A DNA stretch of 64,000 bases from Bacteroidales bacterium UBA1715. GTDB lineage: Bacteria; Bacteroidota; Bacteroidia; Bacteroidales; UBA1715. Location: contig DCIX01000038.1 in assembly GCA_002317135.1 (NCBI GenBank), positions 1 through 64,000 of the forward strand, read 5' to 3'. The position numbers were made by a program, and so were the translations under genes. Every line of letters begins with the position of its first letter. Within the stretch, counting starts at the first letter, position 1. The notes beneath the pieces were generated by a model. That model had not been told where the DNA came from. It ran no database searches and saw nothing but the letters and a program-made list of their open reading frames with translations. Positions 8,410 through 17,144 of the stretch are shown one piece after another.

Positions 8410-9024
8410 TTATCTTGTATGTACTGTGCTTCTTGTAGAAGCTGTTGAACGAGTGCTTGGAGCAGTTCTTACAGTACCTGTATTTGCTGGTTTATGACCA
8501 TCGTTCTTTGGTGCAACCTTATGTTCTGCCTTAGGAGCTGGAGCTGCTTTATGAGGAGCAGGAGCCGGTTTATGATCATGTCTTTCATACACATGATGCT
8601 TTGGTGCAGGAGCATAATGATGTACAACAGGACGAGGAGCAGGTGCTGGATGGTGAACCACATGAGTCACATGTCTTCTTGGATATGGAGTCAAATCAAC
8701 AACTACTACATTGTTACGATCTCTTTCTGTAGAAACATACATCTTATGATTTCCATTGAACGTTGCATATACAGTTGAACGATATGGAACATCTACAGTA
8801 TAGTCATATAACAATTCTCTTGAATAACCTTCTGTGAAGATTTCCAAATTATATCTTCCTGAAGGCAAGTTTGTAATAGTTACCTTATTATTATAAGAGT
8901 AATATTTTTCACCATTTACATAAACTGAGAATGGGACATCAACATTACCTTTTAAGATTAATTCTGATGCAAAAATGTTTACTGAACTCAACACCATTGC
9001 TAAAATTACCATTATACGTTTCAT
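8410..9024 (-). CDS. Secreted His/Pro/Ala-rich protein
   Basis: A 204-residue exported protein. Signal peptide MKRIMVILAMVLSSVNIFA, then a beta-rich domain of about 85 residues (NVDVPFSVYVNGEKYYSY, a PEGA-like surface feature) and a low-complexity C-terminal half made of HHPAPAP, KPAPAPHKAAPAP and SRSTAS runs. Histidine-rich tails of this kind may bind metal ions or the cell wall. The ATG at 9024 is chosen over the upstream GTG because it begins the signal and follows AATGGAGGAT, one of the few real Shine-Dalgarno sequences in this window. The repeats and codon bias are native in character. Function unknown. Confidence 0.75.
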   Translation of the reverse strand: MKRIMVILAMVLSSVNIFASELILKGNVDVPFSVYVNGEKYYSYNNKVTITNLPSGRYNLEIFTEGYSRELLYDYTVDVPYRSTVYATFNGNHKMYVSTERDRNNVVVVDLTPYPRRHVTHVVHHPAPAPRPVVHHYAPAPKHHVYERHDHKPAPAPHKAAPAPKAEHKVAPKNDGHKPANTGTVRTAPSTRSTASTRSTVHTR

Positions 9025-9105
9025 GACTAAATCCTCCATTAATTTTAAAGTTAGACTTACATGAAATAGGTAAAGCAAACTGCGTGCCAAAATTTTAAAC
9101 TCAAC

Positions 9106-9537
9106 CTATAGTATAGGTTCTAAACCTATAAAATTTCTAAAATAATAATCCGAAATAATATGAGCCAACTTAGAATTATTACCTACTAACAAACTTATCT
9201 CATCACGTATTTGAATATGTAATTTTAAAATTGACCCTCTCCCCTGCAAATAATCATTATGTAGCTTTTTTATTTCTTCAGAATTATCATAAATATGTTC
9301 TAAAAGCCCACGATACTTGTCAAGCCATGATTCTGCAAGTTTAAAAAGTTGAATTGCAAAAGAGGCTTTTTTCTCAATACTTTCTTGAGTAAAAGCAACA
9401 GGAACCATATATAACATATGTTCACCATACTTAAACAAACCATACTGTGGGTGATAATACGTAATTGTGAAATCTTTTGACCAATAAGAAACAGACACTA
9501 TCATCCCATTTTCACAGAAATCAAATTTTTTAGCCAT
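9106..9537 (-). CDS. Hypothetical protein
   Basis: A 143-residue protein with no signal peptide or membrane segment. It begins MAKKFDFCENGMIV; the middle is predicted helical (IQLFKLAESWLDKYRGLLEHIYDNSEEIKKLHNDYL), and the C-terminus is again helical. The composition is that of a soluble cytoplasmic protein. I recognise no family. The frame opens five codons earlier; the ATG at 9537 is the more natural start. It has no clear operon partners and lies between the secreted protein and the nrd operon. Confidence 0.55.
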   Translation of the reverse strand: MAKKFDFCENGMIVSVSYWSKDFTITYYHPQYGLFKYGEHMLYMVPVAFTQESIEKKASFAIQLFKLAESWLDKYRGLLEHIYDNSEEIKKLHNDYLQGRGSILKLHIQIRDEISLLVGNNSKLAHIISDYYFRNFIGLEPIL

Positions 9538-9617
9538 ACAAATCAATATCAAGAGTAAACACTTTACAAGTATATTGTATGTATGGATTTTGTCAAGTTT
9601 TCAAAAGAGAAAAACAG

Positions 9618-10547
9618 TTATTTTTCTATACAATTCTCAACAAATTCAGAGGCAAGTATTGGTTTATTACGATATAAAAACAATTCTTTACAATGAAATG
9701 TTTTTGTTTGCACGCCTGAAGAGAAGAAAAATCTTAAAATAATTTCACCTTGCTCGAATATCGGGAATGTTTCTTGAGTTACGACGATATTTGGTTCTAC
9801 AACTGTTGCAATTTCCCCTTGAAACAAGGCAGTTTTTCCTTGGAATGAATAGATAGTATTTCCATCGTCAAAGCGAGAGAAATTGTCAGCCATGGTATTG
9901 AAGTTCGGATTATTCAGTGCTGTTGGAATAGATATTTCCACCTTATAAAATTGTTCAACACAACCACCTGTATTTTTAACCATAAAACGAGGATAGAAAT
10001 TCACAGTCTGAAATTTTCCGCCAGAAAGAATAGGAATACCTGCCGTATTTGTAACACCAAACAATTCTATTTGCGGTCGTTTACCTTTTATATATAAATC
10101 ACGAATTTCATACTCCTCCATTAAAACAGTTTTACAATCAGAGCGTTTATAAAAGCGTTTATCGGAGCACATGTGAGGTGCTACATGACTGTTTGGAACC
10201 TGAATTCCAATCACAAAATCCCCATTTGCAGAAACAACAATTTTTTCTGCATAGCAATCTGTTATTGTTGGAGTTATCTCTGTTTCAAGAATCATTCGAA
10301 GCCATTCGAACAATGAATTATCGGAAAGAGGTTCCACCGTTTTGGGAATACCACGAGAAGATTTCACACCAATAAAAATAGTTCCACCATTTGCATTTGC
10401 AAAAGACGTAATCAACGAAGCAAAAAAGGTAGCTGTTTTCTCATTACAAGAGTTCAATGCTTTTGCAGGAACATACTCCAATGTAAGCGAAGCCTTTGCC
10501 TTAAAACGAAAAGCATATTCCAATCCTTGTTGAGTAATTGCAATCAT
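9618..10547 (-). CDS. AlbA_2 (Schlafen-like) putative DNA-binding protein
   Basis: A 309-residue cytoplasmic protein. Residues about 17-150 match the AlbA_2 domain: ITSFANANGGTIFIGVKSSRG near 46-66, then IQVPNSHVAPH and the typical RFYKRSDCKTVLMEEYEIRDLY ending. The C-terminal 150 residues form a beta-rich domain I do not recognise (around NTGGCVEQFYKVEISIP). AlbA_2 proteins bind nucleic acids and are usually linked to regulators or defence. Here the start is 5 bp after the nrdG stop, so it is the third gene of the anaerobic reductase operon, which suggests a regulatory or accessory link to nucleotide metabolism. That link is inferred only from position. Confidence 0.85.
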   Translation of the reverse strand: MIAITQQGLEYAFRFKAKASLTLEYVPAKALNSCNEKTATFFASLITSFANANGGTIFIGVKSSRGIPKTVEPLSDNSLFEWLRMILETEITPTITDCYAEKIVVSANGDFVIGIQVPNSHVAPHMCSDKRFYKRSDCKTVLMEEYEIRDLYIKGKRPQIELFGVTNTAGIPILSGGKFQTVNFYPRFMVKNTGGCVEQFYKVEISIPTALNNPNFNTMADNFSRFDDGNTIYSFQGKTALFQGEIATVVEPNIVVTQETFPIFEQGEIILRFFFSSGVQTKTFHCKELFLYRNKPILASEFVENCIEK

Positions 10548-10552
10548 ACAAA

Positions 10553-11017
10553 CTATTTTTTCCAGAATTTTGCTGTTATATCTTCCATTTTCCCATCAAC
10601 AATCCGATACATTTTCTGGTTCGTTGTTTGTTTATTTAACGGACCATCGGCACTATTATAGCCACCTAATTTGATGTAATCATAAGATGAAGCCGAAACT
10701 GTATCAGGAAGCATAGATTTTCCCGAGTACCAAGCTGTTTTAATTGTTGGGAATTGTTTCTTAACGAATAGCGAAAGAGTTTCAATTTCCTTTGGAGTGG
10801 CATCACCACCCATGAAGCATACACATGTAATATCACCTACATAAGTATTAATCAAGGCTTGTAATTCGATTTCATCAAGAACCTGTCCTACATCTTGTTG
10901 CAAATGTGGACTATGGCAACCGACACAGCGATTCGGACAGTTAGAAATGTTAATCGCCAAAGTCACTTCATCAGGGACTTCGGCGAAAACAATATCAAAG
11001 TTATAATATTTAACCAT
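10553..11017 (-). CDS. nrdG: Anaerobic ribonucleotide reductase activating protein
   Basis: Radical-SAM activase that generates the glycyl radical on NrdD, 154 residues, the usual length. The cluster-binding motif is CPNRCVGC (CxxxCxxC, near residues 27-34), preceded by LAINISNC, and GGDATPKEIE is the GGE-like motif of the radical SAM barrel. Its ATG overlaps the nrdD stop by one base (TAATG), so translation is coupled. The cluster is oxygen-sensitive, in keeping with an anaerobic organism. Confidence 0.95.
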   Translation of the reverse strand: MVKYYNFDIVFAEVPDEVTLAINISNCPNRCVGCHSPHLQQDVGQVLDEIELQALINTYVGDITCVCFMGGDATPKEIETLSLFVKKQFPTIKTAWYSGKSMLPDTVSASSYDYIKLGGYNSADGPLNKQTTNQKMYRIVDGKMEDITAKFWKK

Positions 11018-13128
11018 TATAGGTTCATAACCATTTGGTTATCTTTTGCATAGTAGCGTCTTCCCGCTTCAAGTTGACGAGCAGCAGAGAAATTAGACAC
11101 GCGTTTCATGTAACCAATAACACGAGTTAAATAGTCAACATTTGTACTATGGCAATTAGGGCATTCCTTCAAATAACGTTTGTCAATAGTATTACAATCG
11201 TTACAAATTGTATTAGGAATATTGAAAGTGAAATAGTTACAACCTTCGTGAGTTGCCACACGCAACAAGTGGCGATATTGATCTTTAGAAAGGTGATTTT
11301 CCAAGTTTGCATGTAATGCAGAACCACCTGTTAAGTGTTCAATATATTTACGACCATGTAGACGGAACTTGTCAACGATGTTCACTGATTCATCTTCCAC
11401 AACATAGAAATATGAGTTATAGCAATCGCGAGGAACTACATAACCATCTTCACGATCCCATTTTGCATGTTTCACGCCAACATTTTCAGCAGGAATCATT
11501 TCGCAGTTAAACATCATATTCTTAGTACGATATTTCTTGTTGTATGTTTCAATCAAACCAAGAACACTTTGTACGAAATCAACATATTGTTGATTATCGC
11601 TAATCTTAATACCAAGAAATTCAGCTGCTTCAACCATACCATTAACACCAATTGTCAAATATTGGCGATTGATATTAATATAGCCAGCATCGAACAAAGG
11701 AAGCATACCTTTTTCTTGCAAATTCTTCAAGTTTTCGTTGTAACCAATTTGAACCTTGTGAACCAAGTCAACAACTGATTCCAAGAAGTTCATATAGTGC
11801 ATATTGTTCTTTACTGCATATTGGATACAGCGGTTCAAGTTGATAGTCAATACGCTTTTTGAACCAGTAGAAACACCACCAGCACCAAGAGTATAGCTAA
11901 ATCCGTTATCTTGAATTTCATTACGCAAACGACAGCAAGAAGCTAAAGAGTCCGCATTATCACTTATATAAGTAAAGAAAGAGTGACCTTCGGCATACAT
12001 TTCAGCTGTGAAATCGCCCCATTCTTCATCTTTAACATCGCCATTCTCAGTTAGAAGAGCCATAGTTTCAACAGGGAATGTAAGAACAGCTTTTGTACGT
12101 TCTTTGTTGAACCATTTCATGAAACATTTCTGTAACCAAGAAAGAGATTCCCAATGTGGTTGAGATCCATCTGGGAAATAGAACTCACCGAAAATACTTT
12201 GGAAATAATATTTATCATAGTAAGAGATATTCCAGAACACAGCTTGGAAGTTTCTTGCACCAGTTGGTTGGTTAATAGAATACACAACTTGTTCGAAACA
12301 ATCTTCAATAATCTTTTGGATTGTGCGTTTTTTCAAAGACAAGTCAACAACTTCGTCAGCACGTTTATAGTAGTCTTCACCAAATTCTTTTTCGATGAAG
12401 TAGTTCATATACATAAGGAATTCGGGAGTTGCACAGGCACCGCTCAACATACTTGACACGATGAACACCATGTTTACGAAGCCACCGCAGAATGACTTCA
12501 AATTTTTAGGAGCTTTAGAGTTACCACCGACAGAAGCAGTACCGTTAAGCAACCAAGGATACATAGTAATGGAAGCACAATAATTTGCCATTGATGTTTC
12601 ATCGTTCTTGTAGATAAAGTGGTTTGTAAGCATATACAAATACTTATCTGCCAATTCCTTACCATACAATTCCTTCAAACGATCCATCAACAAACGACGA
12701 TTCAAACGAATGAAGTTTGACTTTGGCAATTCACCGATTAATGTTGCAATGTTCTTTTTCTCAACATTTGCATTTGCATCGTATTTAGAACCTGTAGCCG
12801 CATTCGAAGCATTACAATAACTAACCAAGAAATTCAATTTTTCACGATCGTCACGATCTTCGCTATGTTTTTGACGATACAACATATAACTTTTTGCTAC
12901 CGAATAATAGCGTTCAGCCATAAGTGCAACTTCAACTTGGTTTTGAATTTCTTCAACACTCATTCCATCAGCAACATGCACACGACTTAACACACCAGCC
13001 AAGTCATCATCAGTTGCATAACTACCAACAGAAAGGAATGCCTTACTTACTGCATACTTGATTTTGTCAATCGAGAACGGTTCCTTTGAGCCATCTCTTT
13101 TTACGATTCTAATTTCCGATATTCCCAT
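11017..13128 (-). CDS. nrdD: Anaerobic (class III) ribonucleoside-triphosphate reductase
   Basis: Reduces NTPs to dNTPs without oxygen, using a glycyl radical. 703 residues. An N-terminal ATP-cone (about 1-90, beginning IRIVKRDGSKEPF) provides allosteric control. The catalytic ten-stranded barrel follows, with CATPEFLMY near 231 and CRLRNEI near 396. The C-terminus has a zinc site CNDC...CPNC (C642, C645, C656, C659) and the glycyl radical loop RVIGYMKRVSN with G672. It is the first gene of nrdD-nrdG-AlbA_2. The 565-bp upstream region is the largest gene-free stretch in this window and presumably holds its control signals. Confidence 0.96.
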   Translation of the reverse strand: MGISEIRIVKRDGSKEPFSIDKIKYAVSKAFLSVGSYATDDDLAGVLSRVHVADGMSVEEIQNQVEVALMAERYYSVAKSYMLYRQKHSEDRDDREKLNFLVSYCNASNAATGSKYDANANVEKKNIATLIGELPKSNFIRLNRRLLMDRLKELYGKELADKYLYMLTNHFIYKNDETSMANYCASITMYPWLLNGTASVGGNSKAPKNLKSFCGGFVNMVFIVSSMLSGACATPEFLMYMNYFIEKEFGEDYYKRADEVVDLSLKKRTIQKIIEDCFEQVVYSINQPTGARNFQAVFWNISYYDKYYFQSIFGEFYFPDGSQPHWESLSWLQKCFMKWFNKERTKAVLTFPVETMALLTENGDVKDEEWGDFTAEMYAEGHSFFTYISDNADSLASCCRLRNEIQDNGFSYTLGAGGVSTGSKSVLTINLNRCIQYAVKNNMHYMNFLESVVDLVHKVQIGYNENLKNLQEKGMLPLFDAGYININRQYLTIGVNGMVEAAEFLGIKISDNQQYVDFVQSVLGLIETYNKKYRTKNMMFNCEMIPAENVGVKHAKWDREDGYVVPRDCYNSYFYVVEDESVNIVDKFRLHGRKYIEHLTGGSALHANLENHLSKDQYRHLLRVATHEGCNYFTFNIPNTICNDCNTIDKRYLKECPNCHSTNVDYLTRVIGYMKRVSNFSAARQLEAGRRYYAKDNQMVMNL

Positions 13129-13693
13129 TACTATATTATTAATATGTTTTCACAAAAGGTGATACGCTCCATTCAAACCAAAGTCGGTTTTGTTACTTTT
13201 ATGTGATTTATCTTCTCTATCTTTTCTACGTAAGATATATGAAAACACCTCACAAACTCGGAATAATCAAAGGTTTACCCCAAAAACATTCCATCACATT
13301 TGATGAGAATTTTGCAATCACTTTTGCATTTCAAAAGTAGAATTATTCCCCTTGATTTATTGCAATTAATTTCAAAAGTTATTAGCAACTAAATCAACAT
13401 CGTTTTTATATTTTACTGATATTCTTTTTGTTGTATGGTTAATAACAATGTTCACTGCTTATATCACAAAAGTATTGACATTTTCAAATATCTAACATTC
13501 AATCACTTACAAACAAAACACTGATTTATAATCATTTATAAAAGACACTAAAAAACAAAGATTCAGTCCTTAATTCTTGGGCTCGGTACTAAAAATAAGG
13601 GATTCGGTACGATTTTCTTATTTCTGTTGTTTTAAAAATCTATTTTCGCATCGGTTAAAAACAAGAACTATTAAACTACGAAAATAGAATTAT
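13129..13693. other. Divergent intergenic region between nrdD and the ligase gene
   Basis: A 565-bp AT-rich region between two divergent operons. Close to nrdD (13173-13187) is a small inverted repeat, AAACC...GGTTT. Near the ligase gene lie two copies of TCGGTAC spaced 21 bp apart. I see no reading frame of substance, no RNA gene and no recognisable riboswitch. It must carry the promoters of both operons; no clean TTTG-N19-TAnnTTTG pair stood out on reading. Confidence 0.5.
13583..13610 (+). repeat. Direct repeat TCGGTAC x2, 21 bp apart
   Basis: TCGGTAC occurs at 13583-13589 and again at 13604-13610, two helical turns apart and about 85-110 bp upstream of the ligase ATG. The spacing is compatible with a dimeric regulator such as a LytTR protein binding one face of the helix. 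This is position-based inference. Confidence 0.4.
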
Positions 13694-15325
13694 ATGAAAA
13701 CATTCATTGAATTATTTAACGAATCCGTACAAAACTATTGGGATAAACCATGTATTTCCTTATATGGTAACACCCCTCTTACATACGGAGAATTTGCCAA
13801 AGAAATCTGTGCATTACAAAAAATGTGGGAGAAAGCAGGTTTGAAAAAAGGCGACAAAATTGCAATTAACGCAAAAAGTAGCGTAAATTGGATGACAGCA
13901 TTTATGGCATCAACAACAGGTGGTTTTGTCAGCGTACAACTTTTCAATGGATTTACGCCAGCCGACACGCAAAAATTAGTAAACCATTCTGATAGCAAAA
14001 TCCTTTACACAGAAAAGAAGACATTTTCTGCTATGAATATAGAAGAGATGCCTGAAATTATTGCTGTAATCGATACAGACACATTAGAATTGTTAGCATT
14101 CCGTGGCAATTTCAACGAATTATACGAAAACAGATACACTGCAGTTGCAAACTTCACAATAGAAGATTACAAAGTTGCTGGTGCCGAAATGGACGAAATT
14201 TGTGCAATAATGTACACTTCTGGTTCGACAGGTAATCCTAAAGGTGTTATGTTGAGTGTGAAGAACTTCAGTGCAAACGTTACTATGCTTCACAGAGAAC
14301 TTCCATTGGAAGCAGGAGAAAACCACTTGAGCGTACTTCCATACGCACACATCTTCGGCTTAACAGTTGATGGTATTACAACTATTTGTAAAGGTATGCA
14401 CTTATGCATTCTAGGTTGTGCTCCTATTCCAAATATCTTGAAAAAAGCGATGATGGAATTACGACCACGCATTTTCTTTGCAGTGCCTCTTATCCTAGCA
14501 AAATTCACTGAATATGTACTTGGAGACTTGATTAAGTCAGAAGAGAACAAAGCGAAATTGGAAGATTACGAAAACAACCAAGAATTCTGCGAAAATTTGC
14601 ATGACATAGTAATGTCTTCTCTTGGTGGTAGAGTTGAAGGTTTCTTAACTGGTGGTGCAGCAATTCCTCCAGAAATCGAATCTTTGTTGGCTTTCAAATT
14701 GAAAACACCATTTGCAACAGGTTACGGTATGACAGAAACAGCACCTGTTATTTCACTTGGCCCTCTCGGCAAATACAAAGCAAAATCATGCGGTCAAGTA
14801 CCTGCTAATTATATCGACATTAAAATCAACTCTTCAAATCCTCGTTGTATTCCTGGCGAAGTACTTATTAAAGGTGACATTGTTTTCGCTGGTTACTACA
14901 AAAATGAAGATGCTACTAAAGCTGTATTCACAGAAGATGGTTGGTTGCGTACAGGCGATGTTGGTACACTTGACGAAGAAAACACATTATTCCTTTCAGG
15001 TCGTTGCAAGAACATGATTCTTACTAGCAACGGACAAAACATTTTCCCAGAAGAAATTGAAGTTGTTTTAAATGCCCAACCATTTGTTGCAGAATCAGTT
15101 GTTATACAACGCGACAGTCAAATCCACGCTATCATCGTTCCAAACGAAGCACAAATTGAAGAAGCTGGTTTCGATGCAAATGCAATAAATGCAGTAATGA
15201 AAGAAAACATTAACAATTTAAATAACATTATACCAAAATATTCTTCGGTTAACACATTCGAATTGCGTTTCGAACCATTCGCAAAAACACCAAAAGGAAG
15301 TATCAAGAGATTTTTGTATATGTAA
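13694..15325 (+). CDS. AMP-dependent acyl-CoA / acyl-ACP synthetase
   Basis: Activates a fatty acid as acyl-adenylate and transfers it to a thiol (CoA or acyl carrier protein). 543 residues, normal for the ANL superfamily. Visible motifs: the phosphate-binding loop IMYTSGSTGNPKG (about 172-184), GYGMTETAP (about 342-350), the hinge region DGWLRTGDVG near 416 with SGRCKNMILTSNGQNI just after, and the catalytic Lys region TPKGSIKRFLYM at the very end. It lies directly upstream of fabF-fabZ-fabG-fabI-fabD, which suggests it feeds exogenous or recycled fatty acids into synthesis as an acyl-ACP synthetase; the sequence alone does not decide between CoA and ACP. Confidence 0.88.
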   Translation: MKTFIELFNESVQNYWDKPCISLYGNTPLTYGEFAKEICALQKMWEKAGLKKGDKIAINAKSSVNWMTAFMASTTGGFVSVQLFNGFTPADTQKLVNHSDSKILYTEKKTFSAMNIEEMPEIIAVIDTDTLELLAFRGNFNELYENRYTAVANFTIEDYKVAGAEMDEICAIMYTSGSTGNPKGVMLSVKNFSANVTMLHRELPLEAGENHLSVLPYAHIFGLTVDGITTICKGMHLCILGCAPIPNILKKAMMELRPRIFFAVPLILAKFTEYVLGDLIKSEENKAKLEDYENNQEFCENLHDIVMSSLGGRVEGFLTGGAAIPPEIESLLAFKLKTPFATGYGMTETAPVISLGPLGKYKAKSCGQVPANYIDIKINSSNPRCIPGEVLIKGDIVFAGYYKNEDATKAVFTEDGWLRTGDVGTLDEENTLFLSGRCKNMILTSNGQNIFPEEIEVVLNAQPFVAESVVIQRDSQIHAIIVPNEAQIEEAGFDANAINAVMKENINNLNNIIPKYSSVNTFELRFEPFAKTPKGSIKRFLYM

Positions 15326-15338
15326 AATATAATAGAGT

Positions 15339-15419
15339 CGTCACATTTCGGAAACGAAACAAAAAATTCAATATAGAAAACCATAAATATTTTTATATTT
15401 GAAGAATTGAAATGTGACG
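15339..15419 (+). repeat. 11-bp perfect inverted repeat around the fabF promoter
   Basis: CGTCACATTTC (15339-15349) and GAAATGTGACG (15409-15419) are exact reverse complements 59 bp apart. Between them is TATATTTG (15394-15401), a -7 element, so the right arm sits on the expected transcript start. This could be a pair of operator half sites joined by a DNA loop, or arms of a long mRNA hairpin. Confidence 0.6.
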
Positions 15420-15464
15420 CCTTTGAGTTTTGAGTTTAGAATTTTAGAGGTTAATAAAATAAGT

Positions 15465-16718
15465 ATGAAAAGAGTTGTTATTACAGGTATGGGAGTTATC
15501 TCCCCAATCGGAAACAGTATTGAAAAATTTAGAGATTCTTTATACCAAGGTAAATGTGGTATTTCAATGTTAGAATTGCCAGAATCTAATGACAATATTG
15601 GTATTGCAGTAAAAGTTGCTGGTCAAGTTAAAGATTTCAATCCTGAAGAATTTGGTTTGACAAAAGCCGACACTCGTCGTAGTGACAGATTTACGCATTT
15701 TGCACTTGCTGCATCACAACAAGCAATGCAAGAAAGTGGCCTTGTTGTTGGCGAAAACATTGAAGCAGAAAAACTTGGTGTATATATTGGTTCTGGTATC
15801 GGTGGTTTGGACACATTTGTAAAACAAACAAAAGTCATGACAGACAATGGTGCAAAAATGGTTTCTCCACTTTTCATACCTATGATGATTGGAAACATCG
15901 GTGGTGCAAATGTTGCAATCCGTTTTGGTGCTCAAGGTCCTTGTTTAACACCAATTTCTGCTTGTGCTACAGGTACAAACGCTGTAGGAGAAGCATTCCT
16001 TGCAATACAACGCGGTGATGCTGATGCAATTATTGCAGGTGGTACTGAAGCTGCAATCAATCCAATTGCCGTAGGTGGTTTCCAAAACGCTCGTGCATTA
16101 TCATTGGCTGAAGATCCAAGTCTTGCTTGTCTTCCATTCGACATTCGTCGTGGTGGTTTCGTAATGGCAGAAGGTGCAGGTATTCTGATTATGGAAGAAT
16201 ACGAACATGCAATTTCTCGTGGTGCAAACATTATCGCTGAAGTTTGTGGTTACGGTCATACTTGTGATGCTCACCATGTTACAGCTCCATCTCCAGATGG
16301 TATTCCTGCTTCAAGAGCAATGCGTCACGCACTTGAACAAGCAGGTTACAAATCAGGAGAATGCTTATATATCAATGCTCACGGAACAGGTACACACTTG
16401 AATGACTCAAGCGAAACAAAAGCTGTTAAATTGGCTATTGGTGAAGAAGATGCAAGAAAAGCAATGATTAGTTCAACAAAATCAATGACTGGTCACATGA
16501 TTGGTGCAGCTGGTGCAGTTGAAGCAATTGCATGTGCATTGGCACTAAAAGACGGTATGGTACCTCCTACGATTGGTCTAGAACAACCAGATCCAGAATG
16601 TGATTTGGATTATGTTCCATTGAAAGCTCGTAAAGCAGATGTTGACATTGCTCTTTCTAACTCTTTAGGTTTCGGTGGTCACAATGCTTGTGTTGTATTA
16701 CGAAAATTCAAAAACTAA
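15465..16718 (+). CDS. fabF: Beta-ketoacyl-ACP synthase II
   Basis: Condensing enzyme of type II fatty-acid elongation: acyl-ACP plus malonyl-ACP to beta-ketoacyl-ACP. 417 residues. The catalytic triad is complete: Cys167 in ISACATGT, His306 in NAHGTGTHLND and His344 in MTGHMIGAAG, matching C163/H303/H340 of the E. coli enzyme. The start is the ATG at 15465, which gives the family N-terminus MKRVVITGMGVISPIGN; the longer frame adds 17 unrelated residues. A promoter element TATATTTG lies about 65 bp upstream. The stop overlaps the fabZ start by one base. Confidence 0.95.
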   Translation: MKRVVITGMGVISPIGNSIEKFRDSLYQGKCGISMLELPESNDNIGIAVKVAGQVKDFNPEEFGLTKADTRRSDRFTHFALAASQQAMQESGLVVGENIEAEKLGVYIGSGIGGLDTFVKQTKVMTDNGAKMVSPLFIPMMIGNIGGANVAIRFGAQGPCLTPISACATGTNAVGEAFLAIQRGDADAIIAGGTEAAINPIAVGGFQNARALSLAEDPSLACLPFDIRRGGFVMAEGAGILIMEEYEHAISRGANIIAEVCGYGHTCDAHHVTAPSPDGIPASRAMRHALEQAGYKSGECLYINAHGTGTHLNDSSETKAVKLAIGEEDARKAMISSTKSMTGHMIGAAGAVEAIACALALKDGMVPPTIGLEQPDPECDLDYVPLKARKADVDIALSNSLGFGGHNACVVLRKFKN

Positions 16719-17137
16719 TGAATAAAGAAGAAATAAAAAAATTGTTGCCTCACCGAGAGCCTATGCTTTTGGTTGACGAGATGTACTTAGAAAATGGTGA
16801 ATCCATTTCTAAATACACCATTAAAGGCGACGAACATTTCTTGAATGGACATTTCCCTGGCATGCCTGTCGTGCCAGGTGTTATTCTTTGTGAAATAATG
16901 GCACAAGGATCATCCATATTGGTTGCAGACAAATTAGACGGAAGCGTTGTTCCAATGTATGTTGGTTTAAACGATGTTCGCTTTAAACAACCAGTATTAC
17001 CAGGAGACACGGTGGAAACACACGCAAAGTTGGCAAATATTAGAGGAAATATTATATTTACTGACGCAACTGCGTATGTAAACGGAAAAGTTTGTTGTTC
17101 TGGAAAGTTAACAGTTGCATTAACGCCTAAAAAATAG
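16718..17137 (+). CDS. fabZ: 3-hydroxyacyl-ACP dehydratase
   Basis: Dehydrates 3-hydroxyacyl-ACP to trans-2-enoyl-ACP. 139 residues in a single hot-dog fold with the active-site His45 in NGHFPGMPVVPG and Glu59 in ILCEIMAQ. The ATG overlaps the fabF TAA (TAATG). It is a free-standing FabZ, whereas many Bacteroidales carry FabZ as the C-terminal half of an LpxC-FabZ fusion. The present gene could be a second, fatty-acid-dedicated copy. Confidence 0.92.
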   Translation: MNKEEIKKLLPHREPMLLVDEMYLENGESISKYTIKGDEHFLNGHFPGMPVVPGVILCEIMAQGSSILVADKLDGSVVPMYVGLNDVRFKQPVLPGDTVETHAKLANIRGNIIFTDATAYVNGKVCCSGKLTVALTPKK

Positions 17138-17144
17138 TTGGATT

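Noticed and set aside
13141..13260. Cobalamin or other riboswitch upstream of nrdD
   Set aside because: No conserved core of a known riboswitch could be recognised; only a weak short inverted repeat is present.
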